Below, piece after piece: positions 48,875 through 61,188 of a stretch of 64,000 nt of DNA. Each line of letters opens with the position of its first letter. The first letter of the stretch is position 1. Under the pieces are notes generated by a model. It saw nothing but the letters and a program-made list of their open reading frames with translations. It was not told where the DNA came from and did no database searches. The position numbers and the translations under genes are program-made. The stretch comes from Camillea tinctor (Eukaryota; Ascomycota; Sordariomycetes; Xylariales; Xylariaceae). The stretch spans positions 173,104-237,103 of the forward strand of contig MU394116.1 of the NCBI GenBank assembly GCA_022578605.1. The letters run 5' to 3'.

Positions 48875-51800
48875 CTACCGCCTTTCTCTCATTCTCGATA
48901 GCTCATATGCAATCTCCCATTCCCGGCGCAGCTGGTCCGAGGGACTCGGTGTCTTATCCTCCATGTGCTTCGCTGTCGGCTCCCTAAGTGGCCTCTGATA
49001 GTTCATCTGATACTGCAATCCAACGAGGGGGTCGCTGTAAAGCATCGGGTGCATGGCGTAAGAGTTGTACTTCCACACGTGTGGGCGTATCTCGACTAGA
49101 GGGCTTTGCGGTGAGACTACAGGATTGGGCTCCATAGGCTCGATAATGGCTGGGGGTGAGTGTTCCCAATTCGAGTGTAAAGGGGGTAGCATGGGACCTC
49201 GAGGTGAGAGCGTGGCGTTGGCGATAACGGGGAACTCGCTAGTGTGATGGCGGCAATCATTACGAATGCTGTTGGGACTAGGCGTGGGCAAAGGGAGGCT
49301 GGGCCGAGGTCTGGTTATCGCGGGTAGAACAGGAAGCCCAACCTCGACGCCATCAATTACTTTGCGCTTTCTCCGGCGTGGGTTGGTTTTAACAGCAGCC
49401 ACGATGGAGGCCTCTTCTTCCTTCACAACCATAGGCTCAGGTACAGAAGAAGGCGTAGGGACTGATGGCGACGGTACTGGGGACCGGCAGAGACTGGCTA
49501 GTCGAGCTGGAGTCGGGGGTTTTCCTGCTCGAGCTAATCCCTTGGCTGCCTTAGCATACTGGTCTTTTCCATGATGCTTAAGTGATGATTTAGCTTTAGC
49601 CCTAGGCTTTGATTTTAACTTCGGAGATGAGGCAGTGGAAGTACTTGAGGCTGCTACAGACGCCACGGCTTCTGTTTTCTCGGCTGCCTGTGCTTTCGTC
49701 GTTGCCATTGCTGCGTTTTCCATCGCTACTATGGCAAGAGCCGCAGGTGCCGATTTTCTGGGCCTTTTTATTTTGGCTTTAGGTCGCGGTTCTGGTCCAA
49801 ATACCACGCTTGATTGAGGCTCCGGACAACTTGAGGACGTAGGGGCAGGAGTGGGGGGAGCGGGAGGAGTAGGAGGAGTGTGCCCAAGGTTGTCGAACGG
49901 CCGATCGCCAATCTTGGCGAGAGTCTGGAATATCTCCCACACAACATAGGCACCACATTGATAGTCGTTCCTCATGGCGGAAGGGTTTTTGGGTGGGGGC
50001 CGAAGCTTACTGAGCTCGATGGTGTGCCGTCGCTTCAACTCCAAGCTCTCCCGTTTCTTCTCGATCATGCTTTCTCGCCTTTTCTCGATTTCCTTCTTCT
50101 TCTCTGCTATAGCTTCACGCTTCTCCTCGCGTCTCTGTTTCTCAAGCTCTACGAGCTCTTCGGGAGATAGCCACAGCTGTGGTCTACGATCCTTCAAGTC
50201 TTCGACCCAGGCATCGCAGTCCCACTCGATCCAGTAATCTATTATATCCCCCCACACACTCTCAGACGGCTTCGTGAAATTGATGAAGATGACTTTGCCG
50301 CCCTTGTTATGCACTGCCTTGGCGAATTCTTTAACCATGACTTTCAACCCATGAACTCTTAGGCTCGTACCGAGCACGAGTAGCAAGTCTGGGCCAGCCG
50401 AGAGGTCATGCTGGACGATTGGGGATATGAGATCGGACTGCGGATGCTCCTCTCCGTAGAGAACGATGTCAGGACGTAGCTTGCCCACACCCAAGGCTCT
50501 CTTGCCCTTTTCTTGACGCGCGGCGGTTGCTCCGGCACAGTGAGGGCACTCAGGCTGTTCGCCCGACAATGTGCACGACTCGCGCCCGTCCTCGTCCCAG
50601 TCGCACAATTTGCCACAGACGAAGCATCGGAGGGCATGCAACGAACCGTGGAGAAAGACGCATTCTACACCCTTGTCCTGTACCAAGCTCGTCCGTGGTT
50701 TATTCCGTGTGATACTTTCGTCAGGGTCCTGGGAGGCCGAAACCGGTGCCGACGCCGACGCCGAACTTCCAGGGTCATCTTCGCTCTTCAGGGGTTCGGT
50801 GTTTTCCTTGCCCTCCCTTTCCGACTCGATAGGCGACTGTTTATTCGGTCTTCTTCTTTTTGTGCCCGCTCCATTTTTCAAATCAGTTGAAAGGCCGATC
50901 TTCTTTTCTATCTCGTCGATGTTTTGAGTGTAAACCCGAGCAAGCTTCCCCACATCTCGCATCTGAGCAATGAATCGGTGTGTGACGGTTGGCTCGACCT
51001 CCCTCACTCGTTGTCTCAACGACGTGGCGAAGCGATAGAAGACGGAGGTTTTTAAAGGATCAGCCCATATGTTACAGTCGAACAAATCACGCCCCTTCAT
51101 GTTACGCAGGCCGGAGCTCTGGGAGGAGAAGAGATCGACAGACTGCTGGGTACACTCGGTATCGGAGGTCCCGGACGTCTCGGAGCAGTCTGAATTCCCC
51201 TGTGAGCTACTATCCGTCGTATGAATGTTCTCATATGGATCGAAAAGAACGGGCGGCGGGGAGGAAAGTGGTGACGAACCGAAAGTCTCGGCCAGTAGTA
51301 GTTTGTTTGGCGTGTTCGACCTGGTCTGGGGGCCTCGCGACGGGGGCGCCGAACATACTATGGAATCGTCGGATTGGGACGATTCGGCGGATAATTGCTG
51401 GGGAGAGAAGACCGAATCTTGGCTGGTTGAGGATTGGGAAGAATCCCCCGTCAGGTGTCTTGGGAGTGGCGGGCGGAGTGTGGTCATACGCGATCGTGTG
51501 ATCCGACGCGACGAGGATACCCCCTGGGGCGCCCCTGGCTGCGATGTAGGCGCGTTGCCCTCTTCCCTTTCCGGAGCTACTGCTGACTCGGCATTCACTG
51601 TCGGTTCGTCCTTTGGCGGCATATCCTCGTCCGGGTGAGAGATCCTTCTGCGTTTCGCGGGGCGTTCAGCGATACTAAAGTTCACCGCAACATGGTCGGG
51701 TTCGTTCCTTGAGTTAGCCTCGGCGCGCTCGAATTGCTCTTGAATTAATGAGTAGAGCCCATTTTCAGATCGGAAGTCCTAGCGAACTGTTGTTAGTAAG

Positions 51801-51977
51801 GGTGAACCAATGCAGCGTTCATGCCGGGACTGGAAAGGTGAAAATCCCTACTGGTATACCCGAGTTGGTACTGATACCAGCACCGGTGATAATCACCATC
51901 TTCCTCGCCTTCCCGAGGACGTCGGCGACATTCTGGAGGAGGATGGAGTCTGTGGAGGAAACTTGAATGGTAGGCAT
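48875..51977 (-). CDS. Sirtuin, Hst3/Hst4-like NAD-dependent protein deacetylase
   Basis: Exons 51852-51977 and 48875-51778 encode 1009 residues. GAGISTNSGIP closes exon 1 and DFRSENGLY opens exon 2, so the intron cuts the NAD-binding motif. YTQNID is near 325-330, the catalytic histidine is in FLHGS at about 419, zinc cysteines are near 427, 430, 453 and 456, and VLGTSLRVHG is near 510. About 280 residues separate GIPDFRS and QNID, holding a basic KRRR stretch and long Ser/Gln-rich sequence absent from compact sirtuins. After the domain, near 560-630, comes a strongly charged Glu/Lys/Arg coiled coil, then proline- and alanine-rich disorder. Hst3/Hst4 enzymes remove acetyl from histone H3 lysine 56; that assignment rests on overall resemblance. 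Confidence 0.9.
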
Positions 51978-53931
51978 TTCGAAGGTATCGGGGTTAGAGG
52001 GTTGGTTAGTTGAGAGGAAGGTTTGGTGGGAGAGAGAGAGAGAGCGCGAGAGAGGTGTAGGATGGGGAGGTCGGACGTGGAACGCTGTTTAAAGACTAAT
52101 GTTGTTCATGATGTCGGAGGTTTTTGGTTTTGTGGTTTTGATTTTTCTTCTTCTTCTTCTCTGGTTTGGACAAGCAGAAGACGTGGGGTCATGGAATATC
52201 GTGTAATGTAATATAATGTTGTCGTAGGCTGGTCGTGTAGTTTGTATATGTGTGCGTAGGTGAATGTCCTCCAGGATCGAACGCGTTCGGGAGAGGAATC
52301 TCTTGGTCGGCCTATACCTATGTCCTTTCCGTATATATATAGGTATATATAATATATATACCCAATCGAAAGAGAAAGCTTCAATATTTAAACGAGCGCG
52401 CGTCTTTCTCTCTTCCCAAGGCTAATACAACACACTTGCCCACCCCGTCACCGTTGTCTTCACGTTCGCCTTCGTCTATGCCTTCGTCTACACCTTAGCC
52501 GTGATCGGTGTAGTTTGCGCCGGTGCTAGTTATGCCGACTTCAAGTGGGCGGCATTGAATGACGCGTCGGGGCCCCAAAGACCACGCGGTACATGTGCCG
52601 AAGTTCGGGGTCGATTCACGAGAAGAGAAAAAGAGTCTTGTGGTCCGTTCTTGGTCGCAAGAGGTTTTCGGTGTCTTGTAAATATAAAATGGGTTGATTT
52701 TAGGTAATTATGGAATTATTGGCTTCACATGTAGAAAAAGACAAGAAACGAGGCGCGAAAAACTTGGAACTTGGGCAATGCAATTGGTTATGGAATAGGT
52801 TTTTTTTTTCTTTGATTTGTTGGTATGTTGGTGTAAATGGTTGGTTCTTTTTGGTAGAATAAAACGGGAGTTGAATGAATGAACGTTTGGCGATTGTTGT
52901 AGGGGTCTAAGTTTAGTAGTGTTAGTGTTATAAGATGGTGTATATGTAAGATGGAAGTTAGATATAGGTTATGTGTGTAGGTTAATGGTTGTGGTGGAGA
53001 TGGAGATGTGTGGTGTGATATGATCTTGGTTAAGATTGGTTCTTCTTTTCCTTTTTCTTTTTTTTTCTTTTCTAAAAAAAAAAAAGAAAAAGGAAAAAAA
53101 GGAATATCCCGTTCCTCTTTCTCTCTTTCCCTTCTTTTCCTTTTTTTTTCTTTTAAAGAGAGAAAAAAAAGAGAGGGGGAAGGAGGGTCTTGGCTAACTG
53201 AAAGCTAAAAAAGCTGGTGTGGAGAGATGTAAGGTTTAAAGATGCGTTGGATGTACATGTAGCGTAAACAGCCGACCATCCTTGTCTCCACTTACCACCG
53301 CGCGAAACCGCGTGTAGCTTACACTTGGTAATTATATAAGCGCCAAGAACTGCCCTATCGGGACAGCGGGACAACTCACTTAGAGGTATCTGAAGTATCC
53401 CAAGTAATCCCAGCATGCACGCACTTTGTTTTACCTACACGTACAGCTAGCCTAGCCCAGTGTAGGTTAGTCCAGCTACACACTATATATATGTACAACC
53501 ACCTAGGTACCTAACATACCTAGCCTAATAAGTAAATATAATGGCGAGTGGGCTAAAGATATAAGTCATGTCTTTACGTATACCACATACATGCAGTACT
53601 GACATAGGGTATACTAGGTCAGATCAAAGAAAAAAAAGATATATACCTAGGTATATAAGTTTCACAACGACAAAATAACGTACAATTGATGAATTTACGC
53701 TATCCCATTGAAAAAGAAGGGGAAAAAAGAATCAATATTTCCCAACTCCTATTACTCCTATTTGGTACATGTTCGAGAGTATAAAAGCAGTTCTACCTCA
53801 GCCCCCCTTATTCCTCGCCCCCCCCCCCCCACCCCTATTTCCTCCTTTCTCTCTCCTTTCTTCCATTCCAACCACCACACACACACATGAAAAGGGGGCG
53901 ACCATACTAGGTTAGAAATTACACCTAGAAC
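51978..53931. other. Intergenic region, sirtuin promoter and 3' flank of HExxH gene
   Basis: No gene. It includes purine/pyrimidine hairpins at 53041-53190, an ACCTAGGTACCTA repeat near 53500, and a C12 run near 53819. Confidence 0.6.
53041..53190. repeat. Polypyrimidine/polypurine inverted repeats
   Basis: Two adjacent tracts, each a pyrimidine run followed by its near-complementary purine run (CCTTTTTCTTTTTTTT with AAAAAAAGAAAAAGG; then a CTCTTTCTCTC-type run with AGAGAGAAAAAAAAGAGAG), could form hairpins. Confidence 0.7.
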
Positions 53932-56772
53932 TCACTGAATCTGATGATACTTCGTCGCGAAGGGCTCATGGAAAGGCTTGCCCGGTATTCTCCTCACATA
54001 AACCCCACCATCGTAGTCCGGTACCCTGAAGGAGAAAGACCGGGCCCATTCTTCGTCGAGGGTCTCCGGGGTACGTTGCTGTCGCAGGTCCGCGATGGCC
54101 CGGGTGAGGGATACTATCCACGCCTGTGGCAGGTCCGCGCCGGCTTGCTCCACCCTGTCCAAGAGGTTGTCGGCCACGTCGAGGTAGCTGTTGTGGTCTC
54201 GAATTTGGAGCAGCCCACCCTGGATAGGGTCCGTCAGCTCGCTCCTGGCAAGCATTTCGTCTCCATAGTCCCAGCCTCCCGCGAAGACGTTGTAGGTCCG
54301 ACCCGCGTTGCGGGCCGCCTCCGTCGGCTCCCCCCTAATGAACTCCAGCTCCTTGTTGAAGCAGTAGATCGTCCGCCGGATCGGCATCGCCGCCATCATA
54401 ACCAGCCCCAGGACGTAGAATACCCAGTTGTTGGCCCGGCCGCCCATCGCCGGCAACGCGTTGGGATTGCCCACCCGGAAGCCCCTCATCATCGTGCGGG
54501 CGAGGTTCCGGCAGCTCACCTCGTCGTGGTTTCCGAAGGCCCGCGTAAACTGGCCTATGTTGCGGCGCTTCTTGAAGTCCCCCCACGGGCCCCTCCTCCA
54601 TTCCTCGAACCACAGATCCGGGACCCGGCTGAGCGCCTCGCTCCACCTATCTCTTCTTTCCACCCACTTGTCCGCTATGTTTTTGTGCGCCTGATAGTAA
54701 CGTGATTCTTTCCTGACGCGTAAGGTAGGTTCCCAGTTGCTGTCATAAGCAAAGTTATGTGTTGCTAGGAAGATTTTGGGTATGCTGAAGTCTTTCTGCC
54801 CCTCTCCGGCCCAGAAATCCTCAGACAACAGCGTGTACATGTAGCTGAAGGGCACGTGCGAAACTATACTTCGCGAGCCATACCTTGCAACGAAAGCCTC
54901 GCGTGTGATTGAACACTGCTCGGTCCCTACGACGTTGGAGCTGGAGGCTGCGCTCGGCCACTCCCTGAGGGTAGTAGTCAGGGGTATTAGGTGCTGGTCT
55001 AGCCGTGACCGTTGCGGTACTCTTTCGCCTACAGGCCCCGGCGCGCTGTTCATTACGCCTCCTAAGACGGCATTTTCCCACGACTCCCCGATCTCCGAGA
55101 TAACCTCGAAGTTGAAAAACTAAAGGGCATTGGTTATCCGTGGCCTTGATTCCCATACCATACACTCGAGGCTTTTTCGTATTTACTTACCGGCTCTGAA
55201 AATATTCGTCCCATCTCGTCCGGTTCTATCCTGGCGTTCTGAGTTACACGTCTATTCTGGCTTGTTCTATTCCACACGACGGCATGCTTTTGATATGGTT
55301 AGTAAGGGGAGAGCCAGCTCACACTACTATCTGGTGCTTACCATAAGTTCGTGGCATATCTAAGAATATCAATTAGCTACGGACCCTCCAATATCAGACA
55401 GTCGACGTACCGTAAGTGCCGTATTGACCGTGATGTTGGCCCTCTCAGCGACTGTTACTTCTTTGGCCAGAAGCGATTCTAATTGACTCGCAACGACCCA
55501 GATGGTGGGGCAGTTGTCCGATATGATGTAAAATCCCCATGCTGGTTGTTTAGTAGCCTCATAAAAACAGAAATTCAGAGGTGCAAGGATTTTTTCCATC
55601 TCGGTATATTGCACGGCCGGAGTCAGGCCATCCCTTGATGGAGTCATCATATCCATATCATGGCGCTCGCAAAATTCCCTCTCGACCTCCCACGGTAGGA
55701 CGACTCGTGCTCCCCGTACTGGCTCGCTTTCGGGTCGTACTTCTGCCCATCTGGCTATGGTCCCCCATAGGACTGTATCCATCCTACGTCCAACAGCCAG
55801 GTCAGTGCATGTTTCTTCTCATAGATGACCATTCCAAGTGAATACTTACCACCAGTGTCCCTGAGCAATAAGGGTCTTGAGTATTCTGTTAGCTATTTCA
55901 ATAATCACTCTCAGTTCTGCCCATATCTCGTCGCGTTCTACGCTGAACACCTCCCCGTTAATTTTGGTTTGAAACCAACGTTCCTTTCGAAAGAAATCGA
56001 ACCATGTCTCCTCTTTCACAACTACTTTATCTTTGTTGAATCTATCCTCGAGCTCTTTCCGGGCGTCCGGGTCCCGGAACCTATCCGTATTACCTCCTTC
56101 CATTGGGTCTCCATTGGGTGCTAACGTTAGGAATGACTGTAATGCCGGTACCTGCCATGACTTAGCGCCTTCCAAAAATCTTGATTGCAAGGCATTGTTA
56201 TGGAGGAGGTGATCAAAGGCTACCCAGCCTGGGGGGTCATTGAAGACCTGAGGTATATCTCCAAAATATTTTGGATCTACGCTAGGATATTGTGGAGAGA
56301 AGCCAGAGCTCGAAGGGTCATGGAAATAAAAGGTTGAATCCATCCGTCCAAATCGTTCAGCCCACGGAGTCCTTGGCCGGTCGTCTGGAACCAGGTTACC
56401 TGGGCCCGGGGGCACGGGAGGTCCCCAGGTTATTGCTGTAGGGTGGCTGCCCGCGCTAGGGTCGCTGCCTCCACTAGAGCCACCACCGCTAGCAGGGCTT
56501 GAACCATTGCCCCCGTTAGGGTCCGGTTGGTTTGGGTCAAAAGGTGGTGGTTGACCACCGGGTACGGGAACTGGACCTTGCGGTGCTGGTGCTGCTTCTA
56601 CAGGCGGCGGCGCCTGACCACCTGGAATGGCTGGCCATCCACCTTGCGCTACATTTGCTGCTGGTTCTTGTTGACCCTCTGGAATTGGTACCGCTGGCAT
56701 GTCTCCAAACTGTATCTGTTGGCCACCGGGCCAGAAACCCCCTTCCCCCGGCGGTTGATTGTTGTTCGACAT
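53932..56772 (-). CDS. Uncharacterised protein with HExxH zinc-peptidase-like motif
   Basis: Five exons, 55850-56772, 55411-55783, 55342-55359, 55191-55286 and 53932-55119, encode 865 residues with every phase closing. The first 150 or so residues are Pro/Gly/Gln-rich and probably disordered. Exon 3 is only 18 nt, supplying ICHELM; joined to the next exon's His it gives HELMH at 435-439, the HExxH zinc-binding consensus. Forty to 46 residues on, EIGESWE (479-485) offers candidate third ligands, the spacing of gluzincin-type peptidases; fungal hypothetical proteins with a similar arrangement exist. Downstream is a weakly hydrophobic stretch (NWVFYVLGLVMMAA). No signal peptide is seen, so secretion is not supported. 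Peptidase activity is a hypothesis from the motif. Confidence 0.75.
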
Positions 56773-57524
56773 TATTACGAATTGTGGGTTGGAAATATCG
56801 GGAATGGCATGACGGGACAACAGAGAGCCAAAGTAATAACAATAATGTAAAAGATACTGGGTAAAATATATTATGATGTCTCGAAGTCGGACGGATCCGG
56901 AAATTTTCTCTTTTCTCCTGCTTATACCACAAAGCAATACCACAGTTAGTATGGTTTATTGTTATTATATGTAAAGCCATGCTTACTTTGAACAAAGAGA
57001 GTGGTAATGAGAAGAACAATAAGTAAGACACTGGAGACTGCCAAGTGCAATAGAGGCCAGTAGCTTATTGATGTTAGGATACAGGAAAACAAACAACCCG
57101 ACGGGGCCATTTGGCCATATGCACTAATTGGCCATTGCTACTACTCTTTGGTTATAACCGGAAGACCACAGTATTACGGGGGAATGTGCGGGAATGTAAA
57201 TTACTTCTCTCCAAGTCCGAATAGCTCGGCCCGTTCTTGTAAAAAGACACATTCCTTTGTGCCTAGTAGGTGTGCGTTTACCGTATGACGTTTTCGGACA
57301 AAACAGCATCTGCAGTCTAGACTATTCTCTGGCGTCAGTAATTTCTGATATAACTCTACCAAATAATATGCCATTCCTAAGTTGCTTGACTATATATAAT
57401 TGCACAGGTGAGAAACGCCATACGATCAATAGCTACGGTACTAGTGGAGTTGTGCGGTTATAATTATGACTATTATATTATATAGCCGTCGTAGCTGGCA
57501 ACGAAAGGAAACTCCCCGAATAAA
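56773..57524. other. Intergenic region between HExxH gene and SDR
   Basis: No gene seen; it is the promoter of the HExxH gene and the 3' flank of the SDR. Confidence 0.6.
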
Positions 57525-58737
57525 TCAGTCGAGGACAAATTTCTCTCCTATCAAATACTCGCTCAAGCTCCAAAGGCGCTCTGCTGTCTTCGCATCCATG
57601 GCATGGTCGGCACATGGAAAAAATTGACAATCGGCCATATATAAACCGCGGGGTTCTTGGAATGAGGAGCAAAAGTTAGATGAATTGAATCAATAAAAGT
57701 AGTAGATTACTCGTTGCTCACCATTTAAAGCCGGATCCAATGCAGCAACAAGGCTTGTCGACGAGCCCTCGTCGCTATTCTTCCAGTACCCAGATGTTTT
57801 CGAAATCGCTTCTGTCACATCCTTATCCTGATCCCGACCGAGATGACTAGTAACGCCTGTTGCGCATAGAGATGATTAGCCACCGAGTTTTGTTTAATTT
57901 AACCCCCTTCATGGGAAATATATGCCCCTTACCCCCTGGATGGACTGCGTAGGACATGATCCCTGTTGTACCAGCGCGTTGTTGAAGAGATAGGGTGAAT
58001 AGAATATTGGCGGTTTTACTTTGTGAATATGCGATAGTCGACAAGTAGCCGTCTTCTGAGGCCTTGGCGAATGCTGGTGGCATAGGTGAAAAGGGCTGTT
58101 CCTCTAGGGGGATCTCCTTTCCTTCCATATTGTAATCGTGGAAGCGGATAGTTGATAGCCTGTGGCCATGACTCGAAAGGTTTATGATGCGCGTTGAACC
58201 GATAGGAGACTCGGCTGCTGCTGCTTTCAGCAGGGGAAAGAGCAGTTTAGTGAATAGGAACGGTCCGATGTGATTTGCACCAAACTGCATCTCGATCTTC
58301 TCAGCAGTCCATTGGCGAAGTCGGTACGTTGCCCCGGCATTATTAACTAGTATATCGACTTTTGGTATTATCTTGGCCACTTCTGCCGCAGCCTTGCGAA
58401 TCGAATCTTGAGATGCTAAGTCCATGACCACGATGTGGACATTGACGCCGGGGTATGACTGTCGAATGGTGGTGGCTATAGTCTCGAGTTTTGCTTTAGT
58501 TCTTGACACGAGGACCAGTGCCCCTGGCTTCTGCGAAGCGAATGCTATTGCAGTACCCTCGCCCACGCCCACGGGCGAAACTCCTGTGACAACAACTAGA
58601 TACGCTTGTTAGTTTGAAGGCTTAACCTTGTTTGAACCTATCTACTACTTACCATTTCTTCCTCTCAGATACTGAGCGTAGGTTTTTGCGACCTCTAGTC
58701 CGGAGGTCTCCTGTCCCCAATCCGGATATGAAGTCAT
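57525..58737 (-). CDS. Short-chain dehydrogenase/reductase (retinol/WW-oxidoreductase-like)
   Basis: Four exons, 58653-58737, 57933-58595, 57722-57856 and 57525-57655, encode 337 residues. The cofactor motif reads TGVSPVGVG, one residue longer than the usual TGxxxGxG, as in several fungal members. It is followed by LVSRTKAKLE, VMDLASQDSI, VDILVNNAGATYR, NLSSHGHRLS and the catalytic pair YSQSK. The family reduces or oxidises small carbonyl or hydroxyl substrates using NAD(P). The last 40 or so residues hold GLYMADCQFFPCADHAMDA and a final Leu/Trp-rich helix, usual for fungal members. Splice acceptor of the last exon is CCAAG. Substrate unknown. Confidence 0.9.
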
Positions 58738-59944
58738 CGTAAGTATTATGACGAATGAAATACAGTCAACTCTGTGAGAGATTTTCGCTTAAGAAGACTA
58801 TTTAGAACTTCACAGTTAACTTGGATATGGTAGCTAGTAGATACGACAACGAAGAATGCTAGTCTGCTGACCTACACCACGTTGGTCCTAGGCTATGTAG
58901 ACAACGAGACGAACTGGATGGGTTTTGGCTATGTTATTCGAAAAGTCATGTATATATCTTCGTCGTGCTTCGTTCACTAGAGCATCTCAATCGAAATATT
59001 CCATCTACACGGGCCAGGACAGGGGTATATAAAAGCAAAAAGTACATACATACCTAGGTAAATTCGAAGGAATGCGAAGCTGTAATACTATTCTAGAATA
59101 AATAACAGCGCAATGATTACCAGGCAATATAGCTTCTGCTAACCTGGGTTGATACACACTACTGACAAAAGCACCCCGCATCGGCATACAACTTTATGAT
59201 AGAATGGTCTCACGCAGCCGACATGACTGAGTGTTGGTTGCAATTGGTTGGTTAGATTAAGTGCCCACCATAATAGAAACCAACTCTCTTGTATCTACCT
59301 CGACATGCCAAAGGGAGGGCTCATAAGCTCCTCCTGGTCGTCTAATCTACATTTATTTTTGACCTGGTTTGGTATTTTGTCGAGGGCCAGTCCCGAGCTT
59401 TTGGAGAGTGGAGGGATTGGCTGAGAAAGGATCTAACCTAGCCAAAACTGAAGATTGTTGTGTCATTATGCAGGCCCTCCTTGATTCTATACATTGTGCA
59501 GAGTGCAGATTCACCTGCTTTCATATTATTAATTTTATTTTCCAGAGTCAGTTTTTGTTGGATGTGGAATTCCGGCCTATTAACGCAAGGGAGCGAAGGA
59601 GGCGTTCGACGTATAGATAAAGATATCAAGGCACCTGCAGTTCTAATCTCCCGCAGCACAAGATCTCGATGCCTACCAAGTGAAGTAATATCTTTGGTCT
59701 CATCACGAGATTCATTGTTTCTAGGAAATATGCTTTTGCTTACCTCGCCATATTTCGTGATAGTCAGGCTAGTTCCCCTTCATACATATAGCCATTTATA
59801 AGTGCCGTCACACGTGCCTGAATACCCCTCGCTCGCGGGGCGGGGTTGATGGGAGTAGACTGAATGTGGACCGGGTTAAGGGGTTTACGGAGGCCTGTAA
59901 GTGCAACTCTGCCAATTGAGCAAAACTATTCCTGAAATAGGAAA
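58738..59944. other. Intergenic region between SDR and AT-rich block
   Basis: No gene supported. A GC-richer segment near 59.81-59.9 kb, with a tRNA D-arm-like stretch on the minus strand near 59904-59924, ends abruptly at the AT-rich block. Confidence 0.55.
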
Positions 59945-60054
59945 AGCATAAAAATCTTTTATAAGCTATATACATGTTAGCAACAAGTTAACAATAAAAA
60001 GTTAGCAACTATTAATATTAATAAATATATACGTATATAAAAATTAAAAAAAAA

Positions 60055-60225
60055 TAATAATAATAATAATAATAATAATTAAAAGCTTTATAGCTTTAAT
60101 TATTTTATATAAATAAATTATAAAAAAGTTAATAACGTTTTAAAACTGTTAATTAAATAGTTTTTTAAAAAATATTTAAATATATTAATTTTTATTTTTT
60201 TTATTTATTATTATGTTTTTTATAT
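60055..60225. repeat. Inverted repeat, left arm
   Basis: Contains AATTAAAAGCTTTATAGC, which recurs reverse-complemented in the right arm at 60392-60545; the surrounding sequence is also complementary with small gaps. Confidence 0.65.
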
Positions 60226-60391
60226 ATATTTATATATTTATAAAACATATTAATAAAAAGCTTTAAAATTTTAATTATTTTATAAAAATTTAATAAAAAA
60301 TTATAATTTTTATTTATTATTTTTACTTTTAAAAAACTTAAATATATTAATAAATTATTAATATATATACGTATATATAAAATAAAAAAAT

Positions 60392-60545
60392 AATATAATA
60401 ATAAATAAAAAAGTTAAAAATTAATATATTTAAGTATTTTTTTATAAAAAACTATTTAATTAAAAATAAAAAAAAATTAATAATTTTTTTATAATTTTTT
60501 AAAATAATTAAAGCTATAAAGCTTTTAATTATTATTTATAATATA
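60392..60545. repeat. Inverted repeat, right arm
   Basis: Contains GCTATAAAGCTTTTAATT near 60513-60530, the reverse complement of the left-arm core; the arms enclose about 165 bp. A related piece, with an insertion, occurs near 61240-61300. Confidence 0.65.
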
Positions 60546-60735
60546 ATTAATAACTTTTATATATAATAAATATAAATTATATTAAAAGTTAATTTTTTAA
60601 TTAAATAATTATTATTATAATAATAATAAATATATTAATTAACATAATTAATAATAATAATAAATTAATAAAAATAAAAAATAAAATAAAAACTAATAAA
60701 AAAATAAAATAAATTGTTTTTAATATATTATTTAA

Positions 60736-60880
60736 TAGTTATATAATAAAAACAAAAAGTTATTATGTACTTTATATATAAATAAGTTGCACTTTTTTAC
60801 GCAATTTTAACTAAATAATTTTTTTTTAAACATAAATATATAACTGTTTTTTACATTTATTATTATTTTTATTTTTTTTA
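60736..60880. repeat. Direct repeat copy A
   Basis: Aligns with 61048-61188. It keeps GTTGCAC and ACGCAATT where copy B reads GTTACGC and ATATAATT, so differences are mainly C to T and G to A. Confidence 0.65.
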
Positions 60881-61047
60881 ATATATATATTTACTAACAT
60901 TATTTATATATTTTTAAATTATATTTATAAATATATTTTATAAATATATATATATACATAAAAAAACATAATAATAAAAATAATAAAAAAGCAAATATTA
61001 ATATATTTAAATATTTTTAAAAAAAATTATTAAATTAAATATTAAAA

Positions 61048-61188
61048 ATAATTATATAATAAAAATAAAAAGTATTATATATTTTATATATAAATAAGTT
61101 ACGCTTTTTTATATAATTTTAAATAAATAATTTTTTTAAATATAAATAAATTAACGTTTTTTACTTATTATTATTACTTTATTTTTTT
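61048..61188. repeat. Direct repeat copy B
   Basis: Second copy of the unit at 60736-60880, more AT-rich, with most differences being transitions toward A/T. Confidence 0.65.
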
